Source of the DNA: G039954875 sp039954875 | Lineage (GTDB): Bacteria; Bacteroidota; Bacteroidia; Flavobacteriales; Blattabacteriaceae | Direction: 5' to 3' | Length of the DNA: 64,000 bases | NCBI GenBank assembly: GCA_039954875.1 | Contig: CP157202.1 | Coordinates: forward strand, 806,001 to 870,000 | Shown here: one piece after another, positions 20,186 to 31,420 of the stretch | Position numbering within the stretch: the first letter of the stretch is position 1 | How the letters are laid out: each line of letters starts with the position of its first letter | Made by a program: the position numbers and the translations under genes | The notes under the pieces: model-generated | Database searches by the model: none | What the model saw: the letters and a program-made list of their open reading frames with translations, nothing else | Told to the model about the DNA's origin: nothing

Positions 20186-21660
20186 TTCTTTCTCTATTAT
20201 TGTATACATTACAGTATATCAAAGGCTCAAAACTACTTTTAGATAACATTATAAAAAATGATTATCAGTATACACACCTATTCTAGTATTAAATTGATGG
20301 ATATAAGCTCTAGATAACTCATTTTAGATAATCATCTTTGGTTATGTATATTTTATTTATTTTAAAAAATTCTCAGTAGACTCATTTTTTTTGATGTTTT
20401 AGAGTAAGGTTATGTATAATTGTATTGCAAGCCAATACAATATGATATATATATAGCTAAATACCTAATTTTATTTCCTTATTTTATAATAAACAATGAG
20501 TTTTAACTTAATTAGTAATTAATTATATTAATCTTAAATTATACACAAATACGATAGTTATGTATATTATAGGAAATAAAAAAACACCTAAAATGAATAA
20601 GTTTACTACTTCATAAATCAATATAACCATCTCTGAAAGATGTATAATTAAAATGTGATCTCTTTTCTCGATAATCACTATTTTTCCCCTATCAAAATTA
20701 TCTTAGATTTAAATCACTAATCTTTGACTTTCACTCAAGGAAAGTCATATACCAGAAGGATTTAAAGTAATATGTTGCACGGTAATATAAGATAGAAATA
20801 ATGGTAAACAACTTATACATTTAATTAATAATTACCCCATTGATATATATATCAAACATTGATTTAAATAATTATTTAAACAGCAAGTATAAAAAAGCAT
20901 TATTTGTTAGTGAAGCTTTTTTATTACTGTATGCTCTGCTAACAAATTCACTCATCCTGGCCTGGGCTATGAAACTATAAATAATGGAGACATGTTTCAA
21001 GATATCTTAGCAAAGAATAAGTATAAAAATACACAAACACAAAAATCATATGGAGATATATTTTTCCATAACGATCGTATAATCCGTTTTATTAGAATAT
21101 ACTATTTATCATTACTCGGGATGATATACCATACATAAGACCGTATTTACACAGGATACATAGATAATCCCTAGCTATTAGAACACTTAAGTAAAGAAAA
21201 TTAAGGCTACTTGAGGGCTCATTATTATTATTATACCTCATTCAATGAGTGTTCAAAAAAAAATATAATAATAATTAATTGACATTATAATCACACGCTA
21301 TATTATATGAAAGCAAATCTTTTAGACATTATTACACAAGAACAATCTATCCAAAGGGATCCCCAGAAAAAAATCAAAATTGCATTAATTGCTCTAAATA
21401 AAAAATACCATTACTAAAGTATATAAAATATTTGTCAATATACAAAAGGTAACCCTTTTTAGCTTTACCAATTTAAAAGGACTTCATTCAGGACTAAGAA
21501 CTGAGATTCAAAACATAGAGAATATCAGAAAAAGATGATTATTAAAAACTTATAATTTTGACTCACTATAAAGGATAAGCAGATTCAAGGATTCTTATTT
21601 CGAATATATACTTGGCTTACTAAAAGAACGGATGTAAAATGTTATCTTGATTTTTTCTAC
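20186..21660. other. very AT-rich degenerate region, no gene recognised
   Basis: About 1.5 kb of AT-rich sequence with stops in all frames. A near-perfect inverted repeat around 20890-20940 (TAAAAAAGC against GCTTTTTTA) and TTA/TAA tracts near 21225-21280 are present. Short plus-strand frames give unrecognised pieces. Nothing supports a mobile element. Confidence 0.4.
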
Positions 21661-21679
21661 CCTGCTTCATATTAGGTAA

Positions 21680-22310
21680 GAAATGATAGTGATAAAAATC
21701 AATTCATCCAACATTACAACTGCTATCAAGCCGCTTGGCCATGGCGTTATTGGTCTGGTCCCTCCAAACCGGCACGAACTATGGGGGTGTTGGCTGTATA
21801 CCCCAATGCCTCGGCGGGAGAGCAGCTCTATGCGATCAAAAAAAGAAAACCCTACAAGCATCTGACACTCTTCATCCCTGATCCGGAAGAGAGATCTGCA
21901 ACTTTATCGATTGGAATCGAGTGAGGACATATCTTTTGCAAGCAACCATGGAAAAATATTAGCCAAGAGCGCTGAACCTTATGTTGCCTAACAATATCAT
22001 TCACTCAGCAGACGGTTCATATTTCGACGCACATTCGATCTCCATCGTTTGTGATGATAACGAAGCTTTAAAGCTTAAAGGACTTGACCTAGGCATTCAG
22101 TAAATAACTGGTAGTAATCTCGGCCAATTTCGGTGGATCGTGTCCCCGCTTTAAAGAAACCATTAATTTCATCGTGAAAAATGTCGCCAACACGCAGAGA
22201 AAGACCACACGCTCGAGCATTATTATCCAAATCAATGGAGACATAATTCATACCATTAAGCAAGGAGATCTTATCATCGATGATAATATCAGTAGTCTCT
22301 ACTCATAAAA
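21680..22310 (+). pseudogene. threonylcarbamoyl-AMP synthase (TsaC/Sua5/YrdC family), inactivated
   Basis: Pieces in order: NASAGEQLYAIKKRKPYKHLTLF, then in another frame RTYLLQATMEKY, NLMLPNNIIHSADG, FDAHSISIVCDDNEALKL, and after a further shift SANFGGSCPRFKETINFIVKNVA, IHTIKQGDLIID. These match the YrdC fold: the IYxIKxRPxxKPL motif, the KYWPGALTLVLP segment, the VGIRVPDN segment and the TSANxSG motif. The enzyme makes the t6A precursor for tRNA and is usually essential, so either a second copy exists or this was a YciO-like paralogue. At least three frameshifts and two stops are seen. Confidence 0.52.
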
Positions 22311-22320
22311 TCTCATCGAA

Positions 22321-23460
22321 ATGCATAAAAAAATATCTAATCGACGTATTTTCTATATAGTCCTTTTGGTTTCGCTCCTGATCAACACAAGTACTGGAGC
22401 AGTATCACCTTCTAATCTCCAGCTGAATGCGTTCTTATGGCTATGATCCCACACAGGCTTCGTTGCCCTTTGTCTTCTTGATTCTCGGACGAATCCTTTT
22501 AAAGTTTTTTTTGTGGGCTTATCAACACTTTTTTAGAAAATAAAAAGATTGTGACTGTCTTTTCATCAATATATCTCATCGCACTAACTTGTTATGTTTT
22601 CACTCAAAACCATGAACTAGTCTAGGTAGTTCACTTTTTAGAGGGGTTTGTCGAAGAGATTGTCATCATCATTTTGACCGATTACGCTATCAAATTCTCA
22701 AACACTGATAAGGACCAATAAATGAAGCTCTTTAGGCCTCGATTGGCTTAGGATTTATTATTGATCCTTTTTCGGCCAGCTTGATCGGCAGTTTGGGTTA
22801 TCATACAATCGTTGTGTTTTACATCTCGGCATCGGGCGAATCGTTAACTATACTGTTTGCTGCTATTTTACTTATTGAGATCTTTTCCGAATCAACGCAC
22901 TTTAAAACTGCCTTTAGATAGTTGTACAGGGGACCAAACGATATATTGGGTTTTATACCCCTATTTTCTTATAGCAAATAGTCTTTTATTCTTCATGACC
23001 CTGTTACCTTTTCACATGATGAATTTCTTCAGCCAAGGCTTTGATCAAGCTAGCGAGTTTTTCGTGGTCTCAGTACTCATCAGCGCCGTGGGTAAGTGCG
23101 CCGATAGATCTCATCCTAGGTAGAATCACCTTACTTTCGATAACTATCATTACGCTGAGCATCTCAGTCTTCCCCTTGGTAGAGGATTTAAAAACCTTTT
23201 GGGGACTGTTTATCGTTGAGAGCGTAAACTTCACATTTATGCTTCCAATAAATATGAAGATCTTCTCCGAAAAGATCCAAAATGAGGCTTTTCGACAAGA
23301 TATCATTAGCTAACTAGGCTAGATGGCTGAGTTGATATCACCATAGTGCTCAATGACCCCTTATCCCTTGACTATAAGGATTATACCAAGAACCTATGCC
23401 TGATGGTTTATAGCCTAGCGCTGTAGTGCTGGCAGCTCTTTGGTTTTTCGTGAAGACAAA
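22321..23460 (+). pseudogene. polytopic membrane protein, probably an MFS transporter, inactivated
   Basis: Hydrophobic stretches occur in alternating frames: FYIVLLVSLLINTSTGA, LEGFVEEIVIIILTDYAIKF, ASIGLGFIIDPFSASLIGSLGY, SLLFFMTLLPFHMMNFFSQ and ILGRITLLSITIITLSISVF, then TFWGLFIVESVNFTFMLPIN. The GxGFIIGPxxAxxIGxLGY and LIGRxxLL patterns resemble major facilitator proteins, with loops after helices 4-5 and 8-9. Substrate cannot be stated. Multiple stops and shifts make it non-functional. It may be coupled to the dead TsaC-like gene, which ends about 10 bases upstream. Confidence 0.42.
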
Positions 23461-23519
23461 AGCCTAAAAAATAAACATAGAATACCCACTCTTCATATAT
23501 AAACTTTTAATATATCTTC

Positions 23520-24000
23520 AGAAACAAATATAGTACCCTTGAATATGACCAATTCGATTGGTTGAAAAAAGAATTCTATCATACAATTAAAGACATCTCC
23601 GTTTTCCTTTTCTCCCATATACACATATTGTCTTTCTATGCTTTTATGAATGAACTCGATAGGAAAAGCCTTTCATAAGTATGATTTTCAATGGGTAGAA
23701 TATACAAGAACATTACTGAGATCAAAAATTTACTTTACCAATATCTATAAGTGAAACTTTGCCTAAGTGACCACATAATTATATCGATACAGTAGATTAT
23801 TTAAATGTGAAATACCTCCGCGATGGAACGATCTCGTCTAATTTGTGGAGGGGAGAACTTATTTAATTTCTAACTCCTACAGTTTGATATATTTCTACGA
23901 AGATGGTACAGTGATATGTAAAACCGTATTTTATTTAAGATCCTGATCACCATAAAGGGTCGATCTCTTCATACCTCAACTCGGTTCTTTTTCTAGTATA
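23520..24000 (+). pseudogene. calcineurin-like phosphoesterase, C-terminal fragment
   Basis: Frames give FDWLKKEFYHTIKDISVFLFSHI, LLYQYL-x-VKLCLSDHI and, in another frame, DTVDYLNVKYLRDGTISSNLWRGE, ending with LIYFYEDGTVICK. The SHxPI and LSGHxHxxD metal-binding motifs and the WRG/YEDGT C-terminus are typical of secreted metallophosphoesterases of Bacteroidota. Together with the piece at 19880-20185 it could represent one gene split by 3.3 kb, or a second gene. Stops and frameshifts throughout. Confidence 0.48.
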
Positions 24001-24120
24001 ACCATCCATTTAATTTCCAGATATCTTGCCCCATTTTAAGAAGCTCAAGACAAGAAATCCTGTAAAGTTTTCACTACCATAATCACCCATCACTTCCATT
24101 AGAGACTGATTTCACCATTA

Positions 24121-24406
24121 TGACTCGATTGAGTATAAAATTATCAATATTATTTTTTTTTAAAAAAAAAATAATATAATTATAGTAATATACTAACAAT
24201 ATTTACCACATCTACTTCAATATAAGATAAATTTAATATCTAATATTCAAATGTATATAGTTAATATTTGTTAAAATAATAAAAAAATAGGTGGTTTTTA
24301 TTAAAAAACCATTTAGTCATAGAGTGTTTAAATTAAATGATATATTTTTTTTGTATATAAAAAATATTACAATAAATAAATTATTATATATAATTAATTA
24401 AAAATT
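24121..24406. other. AT-rich island with an A/T palindrome
   Basis: Nearly pure A/T sequence. Around 24147-24178 it contains ATATTA followed by T9, A10 and TAATAT, an almost exact palindrome. It directly precedes the unrecognised frame starting at 24407. No gene seen. Confidence 0.55.
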
Positions 24407-25090
24407 ATGAAAATATACCAACAAAACAAACACAGGAAAATCACTTGCTTTAGAAGCCTTGAATCCTTTTTCAAAAAGTATAGAATCTTATCCATTACAA
24501 TTTATATCACATCCCTAGTGATCATCGGGATAACCAATATTAGGCGTCACATCCGTAGCGACGGGATTAACAAAGTCCAGTCATCGCAGAAGGCTAATAA
24601 TAAGAGTAACTAGGTGGCGTATTACTACATGATATATCGTAAAAGTTGGTGGAAAATAATTAAAATAGATACCTTAAAGGCTAAAGAAGATCCGGTAATC
24701 ACTACCATTCAAAACTAACTAAAAGCAATTAACTAAAACTCAAGTAAACTCATTGATAAGCTTCCAGAGTTGATCCACCAAGAGACCTCAGAAGCAGTTG
24801 ATCAAGGATTCTATCAAATGCAATGGCTTAAATCAGCACTCAAAAAATGTCACAAGCAACCCCCTCAACATAAAATCCAAATCGATCAAAAAGTGCCCAA
24901 CACGGATACTCCAAAATTCTCAGGCACAATAATATAAAAGACTCATGAATAAAACGTAGGGATAATAGACAAAATCAAACGGCTTAGAAATAAGATAAAA
25001 AAGACGTTTGTTTTCCCTACAAAGACAACCTATCTACTCCAAAAAAACCACTAGACCCCAAAAAAAGAATCAGGTCACACAAACACTTCA
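24407..25090 (+). pseudogene. unrecognised protein with one membrane segment, probably decayed
   Basis: The frame from ATG 24407 gives 68 codons: a basic start, then the hydrophobic segment ILSITIYITSLVIIGIT (about residues 29-45), then a charged stretch up to a TAG at 24613. Further pieces in plus frames (KLIDKLPELIHQETSEAVDQ, FYQMQWLKSALKKC, PNTDTPKFSG) continue to the end of glnS. This looks like a membrane-anchored, lysine-rich helical protein of unknown family that has acquired several stops. Similar in composition to other debris blocks in this window. Confidence 0.35.
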
Positions 25091-25095
25091 CTAAC

Positions 25096-26793
25096 TTATC
25101 TATATAAAAAGTCGTTTTTCTGGACTTTGGCCCAGCTGTCCTTGAGTGTAACTGTCTGATTGAAGACAAGTAGGTCAGCTGTACTGTCCGGATCTACACA
25201 GAAATAGCCCAGGCGTTGAAATTGAAAACGATCTCCACTTTGCGCTGCTTGTATAGAAGGCTCAGCATAAGCGCTGACCACCTTTAGTGAATCTATATTC
25301 AATAACTCCATGAAATCCCGCTCTTTATCCACATCGGGGGCGGCATCAGAAAACAAGCGATTATAAAGCCTCACTTCGATGGGGACCGCATGCCCAGCCG
25401 ATACCCAATGCAACGTACCCTTGACCTTGCGTAGGCTAGCCTGAGCACCACTGCCTGAGCGACTCTCAGGATCGTACGAACAATAGATTTCAGTAATCTT
25501 CCCAACGGCATCTTTCACCACACGAAGAGCTTTGACGATATAGGCATTCTTCAGACGTACTTCTCGGTTAATGGCCATACGGAGAAACTTTTTTGGTGCC
25601 TCCTCCATAAAATCCTCCCTTTCGATATACAACACCTTAGAAAAAAGGATCTTACGCTGACCCGCTTGCGGATCTTCAGGATTATTTTCAGCATCGAGCC
25701 ACTCAATCTGATCATCTGGATAATCCTCGATAATGAGTTTAACCGGATCAAGCACTACCATCACCCGTGGAGAAGTCTTATTCAAATGTTCACGTACACC
25801 ATACTCAAGTAACGAGATATCAATCACATTGTCGCGTTTGGCAATACCCACCCGCTCGCAAAAGTCACGTATAGCCTCAGGCGTGTAGCCACGACGACGC
25901 AAGCCACTGAGTGTAGGCATGCGAGGATCGTCCCAACCACTGACCACTTTTCTCTCGATCAGACATTGGAGTTTTCGCTTGCTCATGACCGTATAACTTA
26001 GGTGGAGCCGGGCAAATTCGCGTTGCTTAGGCCGGACACCCCTACCATCATATACCTGCTCGAGATACCAATCGTATAATGGGCGATGGTTTTCAAACTC
26101 TAGCGAACAGAGCGAATGCGAGATCTGCTCAATATAATCGGATTGGCCATGCGTCCAATCATAAGTCGGATAGATACACCAACGATCTCTCGTACGGTTA
26201 TGATATTTTTTCAAAATTCGGTACATAACCGGATCACGTAGGTTCATATTCGACGCGTTCATATCGATCTTGGCCCGGAGCACACAACTGCCCTCGTCGA
26301 ATTCACCCATCTTCATTCGGGCAAAAAGATTCAAATTTTCAGCAATCGAACGCTCCCGGTAAGGGCTGATAACACCAGGCTCAAAAGGTGTATTGCGCTG
26401 CGCATTGATCAACTCCTGCGATTGATCATCGACATAGGCTTTACTCTCTCGTATTAGCTTTTGGGCCCACTCGTAGAGTTGCTGGAAATAATCTGAGGCA
26501 TAGCGCTCATCACTCCATTGGAAGCCTAGCCATTCGATATCTTCTTTTATAGTTTCGACAAAGGCTTGTTTCTCTTTAGCTGGATTGGTGTCGTCAAAAC
26601 GCAAGTTGACGGGAGCTTGATAACGTTGGCCTAAACCTAAATTTAAACAAATCGCCTTGGCATGCCCGATATGCAAATACCCGTTGGGCTCAGGTGGAAA
26701 ACGAAAACGCAGTTTATCTTTTGGAAAACCCGCAACGAGATCCTCTTCAATAATTTGTTCGATAAAATGCAAATAGATCTTCTTTTTGCTCAT
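25096..26793 (-). CDS. glnS: glutaminyl-tRNA synthetase
   Basis: A 565-residue class I synthetase that charges tRNA-Gln with glutamine. The HIGH-type motif appears as FPPEPNGYLHIGHAKAI, and the KMSKS-type loop as VMSKRKL. NLRFDDTNPAKE and the YDWTHGQSDYIEQISHSLCSLEF segment are also typical, followed by the anticodon-binding beta-barrels. An in-frame ATG at 26919 would add 42 residues, but a TAGCTTTG promoter element lies at 26809-26816 inside that stretch, and homologues start at SKKKIYLHF, so I place the start at 26793. It is isolated in debris. Both glnS and gltX are intact here, consistent with direct Gln-tRNA charging. Confidence 0.95.
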   Translation of the reverse strand: MSKKKIYLHFIEQIIEEDLVAGFPKDKLRFRFPPEPNGYLHIGHAKAICLNLGLGQRYQAPVNLRFDDTNPAKEKQAFVETIKEDIEWLGFQWSDERYASDYFQQLYEWAQKLIRESKAYVDDQSQELINAQRNTPFEPGVISPYRERSIAENLNLFARMKMGEFDEGSCVLRAKIDMNASNMNLRDPVMYRILKKYHNRTRDRWCIYPTYDWTHGQSDYIEQISHSLCSLEFENHRPLYDWYLEQVYDGRGVRPKQREFARLHLSYTVMSKRKLQCLIERKVVSGWDDPRMPTLSGLRRRGYTPEAIRDFCERVGIAKRDNVIDISLLEYGVREHLNKTSPRVMVVLDPVKLIIEDYPDDQIEWLDAENNPEDPQAGQRKILFSKVLYIEREDFMEEAPKKFLRMAINREVRLKNAYIVKALRVVKDAVGKITEIYCSYDPESRSGSGAQASLRKVKGTLHWVSAGHAVPIEVRLYNRLFSDAAPDVDKERDFMELLNIDSLKVVSAYAEPSIQAAQSGDRFQFQRLGYFCVDPDSTADLLVFNQTVTLKDSWAKVQKNDFLYR

Positions 26794-26808
26794 AGACCTT
26801 AATTTGCG

Positions 26809-26816
26809 CAAAGCTA
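26809..26816 (-). promoter_or_regulatory. Bacteroidota -7 promoter element TAGCTTTG for glnS
   Basis: Minus-strand TAGCTTTG fits TAnnTTTG exactly. Transcription would start near 26802, about nine bases before the ATG at 26793. It decides the start codon of glnS. Confidence 0.6.
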
Positions 26817-27169
26817 TTGAAAAATAGAATTCGTAGAAATTCTGCCCCTTACTCCTATCCACTTTTTCAGCCCATCTCTTTCTTATTGAAAAGAAAACAC
26901 TGACCTCAAAGTCACCCACCCCATACTAGAAGCAAATAAGGATATTTTGTTCAATACCATCGATCAACAAGCGTCCACATTTTAAAGCCAACGTCATAAA
27001 TCCTATCATTTATATATGTAAATATCACTTCATCCGTTCGGACAAAAAACTATCCAAACAAACAAAAAAATATCCCCAAGCTGTGAAGCTGTTATATCCA
27101 CTCGGAATTTCGACTGATTTCCTCCTGCTATTCCCTCTCAAGTTGTAAAAAAAAACATTCTAAAACGGA

Positions 27170-28025
27170 TTCATATGGCTCAAAAGCCACCACTGAAATT
27201 TCATTAAAAAAAAGACCTTTCTAATGTGAAGATAGACTACTGTACACCCATGCTCAACATCTCTTTTTACGTCTTACTCTATCAAACCATTCAAAAATAA
27301 GCCGAAGCTTTGAACGTGATTTTTTCTCCACTGATAGCCAAGTCGACATTGCTAAACAATCTGACTACCGTAAAAAACCTAGTTTCTAAAGGTGTAGAAA
27401 TGGTTATCATTAATCAATTGGGGTACAAAGCCCTGGTACCAACTATAAACGCCACCGCAAAATTAGGTATACCGGTAGTGATCGTAGATAACTATATCGA
27501 CCACGACACCAACTACGTCACCTCTATCCTAGCCAACAACTTAGGCAACGGAAAATTGATCAGCGAATGGATCGTCAAGACAATTGGTGATAAAAAGATC
27601 AAGACCGCTCTAATCAGCTGTACTCAAGGAAGTAAAGTAAGTAAAAAAAGCAAGAACTCTGTTGCAGCATCACTGAGAAACAATTTTCAGATCGCAAGGT
27701 ACTGTCAAGATCTAGATCGTAGCACAAGGCTGAAGCAATTAGCCCAACAACGATGGGTTGAAAGCTATCAAAATATCCGTAAAGGATAACTACATTCTCA
27801 TTATAGGCTTCGACGGATAAAAAGAAGCATACTAACTGATCAAAAAATGAAAAATACGCACTACTACCCTAAACAGCTCCAAAAACCTAAGCAAACTCAT
27901 TGTACAACCATCCGTAAAGCACCTTAACGGAGACAAAAATTAGTCCCGTATAATCATACACCTGCAACAGTAGTCAATAAAGAAGACAAAGATAAATATT
28001 ACGATCCCAATTCGAATTTCTGATA
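27170..28025 (+). pseudogene. periplasmic sugar-binding protein (RbsB-like), first copy, inactivated
   Basis: The best frame (27310-27789) reads VIFSPLIAKSTLLNNLTTVK, GVEMVIINQLGYKALVPTI, LGIPVVIVDNYID and YVTSILANNLGNGKLISEWI. A lipoprotein-like signal (FLLLFPL) precedes it and the C-terminal part appears in shifted frames (LIIGFDG, LIVQPSVKHLNGDKN, DKYYDPNSNF). This is a type-I periplasmic binding protein for ribose-like sugars. Compared with the second copy at 30410 it has lost about 30 residues before the GFDG motif. It heads a dead sugar/polyol operon. Stops at several points. Confidence 0.7.
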
Positions 28026-28179
28026 ACGTAGATAACGTAGAGCATAATTATTCAAAATCGTCCTATCACAATAATTTCTTACATGATACCTTTCTAAGGT
28101 CTCAAACGATTCATTACATTTACAACTAAAATTTCTCATTACATAAAACTTATACCTCAAAATTACATACCCCTTCCTC

Positions 28180-29072
28180 AAAATATTACTGTCTGCTATG
28201 GTAAGGTTTTATGGGGCCTTTTCTCTGCAAAATCAAAACCAGGGGGAGTCTTTCTAAATATGACTTATAACCTGAAAAACTTAGTATAGGATAGCTAGAT
28301 CATCAGCCGTGTAGAACTAGAACAAACGAGAGGAAGAATCATTGTCTTTGATCCGTAAATGGGGTACGCTGACCGATTGGTGTCAAACAGACGATCGATA
28401 CGACATAGGTACAGTCGTGCCAAAAATCAACAAAAACCACGAGGTAAGATATGAAGTCCGTAAACCGGCTATCTGGAATTTCATCATTTGGTAAGACACC
28501 TACGAAGCCTTGATAAAAAATACCATATCCTTTTCTAAAGCCTATCAGCCCGAAGCCAAGCACCCCAAAAGACTCTGTATACCATGCTCAAGATAGCCCC
28601 CACGAAGTTTGCGACATCAACCTACGCCCCCCCTACCACACGGCTATAGCTCCTCAAAAAGTTATTTAAAGAGCGATCTAGTTGAGATTCATCAAAACAA
28701 ATTAAGGCAATTACTGTCCTGGTCTGACGGCTCTGCTTTGTCCGACATCGATGATGTCCACTTCCTACAAAATAACTTTTGTTTCAGAAAATACTCTTGA
28801 TCACCAAAGATAGCAAAAAGACCTAATATAATAACACAAGTAGTGGCTTTAAGAGTTCCTGCCATTGCTGTCACAGTAAAGGACCCAGTAGGAAATGGTA
28901 ATGTTTTCCTTGCAGCCTTTCTATCCAAAACACTACCCCATGCAAACCTTCAAAAATGCCATATCCCACACTACAACCTTAGGTGATTTCATCACAACGC
29001 AAGCAGGCACATGCCATGACTACAGCTTGGATCACTTATATAATTTCAAAACGACAAAACTTAACAATTTAC
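28180..29072 (+). pseudogene. PfkB-family carbohydrate kinase (fructokinase-like), inactivated
   Basis: Pieces in order read GKVLWGLFSAKSKPGGVFLN, IISRVE, YEVRKPAIWNFI-like, FGSLSARS-like (SLSARSQAPQKTLY), CDINLRPPYHTA, LKSDLVEIHQNKLRQLLSW and, near the end, FLAAF-like and TTLGDFITTQAGT. PfkB kinases share the GG-x-x-N start, the DxNxRPxxY middle and the DTxGAGD-type ATP-binding end; the last is degraded here (a DPVGNG-like stretch). Fructokinase phosphorylates fructose, the product of the mannitol dehydrogenase encoded next. At least four frameshifts. Confidence 0.62.
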
Positions 29073-29079
29073 AATGTCG

Positions 29080-30290
29080 ATGAAGAAAAACTATTTTAAC
29101 CCAGCTTATGTATACATAACAGATCTCATCAAAACAAAATATTCCTATACTGCATATCAAAACACCTCCGTCCGACCGTAGCCAACTCAGTGCAGAAGAT
29201 CACTAATAATACCCAGCGTATGCAATTTCCATAGGGGTTTCACCAAGCGTTTTATGCACACCATTACCCACATATCCCAGGCCAAGAGACTTGGGCGATT
29301 TGTGGCATCGAACTCATGCCAAATCGGAAAGCTTTTGTCGAAACTTTCTGGCAGTAAGACGCTCTCTATACCTTGACCGAATACACTCCTCAAGGTAATA
29401 ACAATGTTCACCTGATTAGTATGATCATACGCTATCTATCGGCCCCATAAAATTCTGATAAAGTCATCGAATGCCTGACAGGTAGTTCCATAAAAATTAT
29501 ATCGTTGACCATCACCCAAGGAAGCTACAACACTGACAGCAAAAGCGATACGTTCGACCTTAAAAATCCTAAGATCATACACGATCTACAGCATCCCAAA
29601 CAATCTCAAACCATCCTCGGTCTTTTGGCTATTGCTATGGAGGATCCGTCACAAAAAGGGACTCGCACCATTCACTATACTCTCCTGTAATAATCTGCAG
29701 CACAACGGCCATGTGATGAAAAAAGTTTTACTAACATTTGCATAAACCCAAAATAAGGCATTGGCCAGATGGATAAAAGCTCAAATGACTTTTATCAATA
29801 CCACAGTCGATATAATCACACCGTGCATCAAGCAGGAAGATATCTACCGCCTTCGTCATACCAATAAGATCAACGATAAAGTCCCTGTGTTCTGTGAGGA
29901 TTTCATTCAATGGATCATCGAAGGTTAATTTTATTCAGGACGTCCCAACTAAGCATCTATAGGTGTAATGTTTACTGACGACGGAAGCGACTACGAAATA
30001 GCCAAGCTGATACTAGGCCTTCCCCTTGGCCTTGTTATAAGCATTACCCGGTTACCCAGGCTAGAAAGCCAACGACTTTCACCGACCACAAGCCAGGTAT
30101 AGATAAAAAAGATTAGGAGAAAATCATCCATACTAATCCTAAAAATATCATGAAAATCAAAGCCTTTACATCTATTGTTTTTTCTTTAGCTTAACGCTCT
30201 TTTGTAGAAAGATATACAGCCTACAAGCAAGCATTCTATGATCGAATTACGCTGAGTATTTTATCTGACATTATTAACGAAGATTATTAA
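29080..30290 (+). pseudogene. mannitol dehydrogenase family oxidoreductase, inactivated
   Basis: A clear stretch from about 29230 reads FHQAFYAHHYPHIPGQETWA, ICGIELMPNRKAFVETF, ALYTLTEYTPQGNNNVHLI and, in the frame 29505-29690, MTITQGSYNTDSKSDTFDL. Later pieces include NDKVPVFCEDFIQWII and IGVMFTDDGSDYEIAKL. These match the mannitol 2-dehydrogenase/fructuronate reductase family (GNFHRxHQAxY near the start, the TITEGGYN segment). The expected reaction is NAD-dependent mannitol to fructose. Stops and shifts are frequent. It lies between the kinase and the second binding protein. Confidence 0.75.
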
Positions 30291-30409
30291 AACCAACGTC
30301 AACCTTATAAATCATTCTTTATACATATCACAATTCCCGTAAATATTAAGATAAAATACATTCTAAATAAATAAGACAAAAAATATCTGCCAACTATAAT
30401 TCTGTTGTA

Positions 30410-31403
30410 CCTACTCGGTTTTTTAGCTAGCTTCTTACTATTCCTCTTAAATTGCAAAAAAAACACTCAAACATGGATGCAGATGAATCTAAGATCATCA
30501 ACGACATCCAATCAAAAAAAGATCTATCAAGATTAAAAATAAGGTACTGCATAACCCCTTGTTCAATACGCCCTTTTACGTAGCACTCTCCCAAATCATC
30601 TAAAAAAAGTCTGAAGGCCTAAGCATGACCTTTTTCTCGGCCAAATGCCAGGGTAATATTACCAAGCAGGCAGCCGCTATCGAAGATTTAATAGCTAAAG
30701 ATATATATATCTTGATTATCAATACATTTAATCACAAAGCTCTGGTACTGGCTATCAATAGCACTGCGAAATTAGGCATACCAATAGTGATCGTAGAAAG
30801 CTATATTCACCCCGAGGCCAACTACATCACCTCTGTACAAGCCAATAACTTGGGTAATGAGAAATCGATCGGCAAGTGAATCGTCAAGAAAATAGGCAAT
30901 AAAAAGATCAAATTTGCTTTGATCAGTGGTGCCTAAGAAAACAAAATCGGCAAAGAAAAAAGACAAGGACTATTCCGTGGCATCACCGAACAACCATTCA
31001 GATCGCAAGGTACTGCTTAGATCCAGATCGTAACACAAAGTTAGGGCCATTGGTACAACGAAAGCGGTTTGAAAGCCGTGTAAGGTATCCTCGTGACCCA
31101 TAAGGACATCAATGCATTGTTCGCAGAAAAATAATACCATGGCAATGGGCAGCGATGAAGGTCATCCAAGAAGCCTACAAAAGCCGTGATATCATCATTA
31201 TATGCTTCGACGGACAGAAAGAAGCCTACCAATTAATCAAAGAAGGTAAACTTAGCGCTACATACAGTCCTAGGCAAAACTAGCCCTCGAATCGGTCGTC
31301 AAACATATCAATGGGGATAAAAACATCCCCAAAGTGATCTATAGCCCAGCAGCAGCGGTCACCAAAAAAACGCATATCAATAATATGATCCCAAATCCAT
31401 AGT
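30410..31403 (+). pseudogene. periplasmic sugar-binding protein (RbsB-like), second copy, inactivated
   Basis: Begins with a lipoprotein-like signal ending FLLNCKKN, then frames read LSMTFFSAKCQGNITKQAAA, AKDIYILIINTFNHKALVLAI, LGIPIVIVESYIHPEANYIT, SVQANNLGNEKSIGK and, later, NNTMAMGS, SVVKHINGDKNIPKVIYSP. It is clearly related to the first copy at 27170, with similarity across the whole length. The two genes flank the kinase and dehydrogenase genes. Several stops, for example after SIGK at 30878. Confidence 0.72.
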
Positions 31404-31420
31404 TTGACCTAATCCTAATA

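Noticed and set aside
20186..21660. possible insertion sequence or replication origin in AT-rich sequence
   Set aside because: No transposase piece, terminal inverted repeats with target duplications, or repeated DnaA-box-like 9-mers were found; low complexity alone is not evidence.
25096..26919. longer GlnRS starting at 26919
   Set aside because: The extra 42 residues do not look like the family's N-terminus and contain the probable promoter at 26809-26816.
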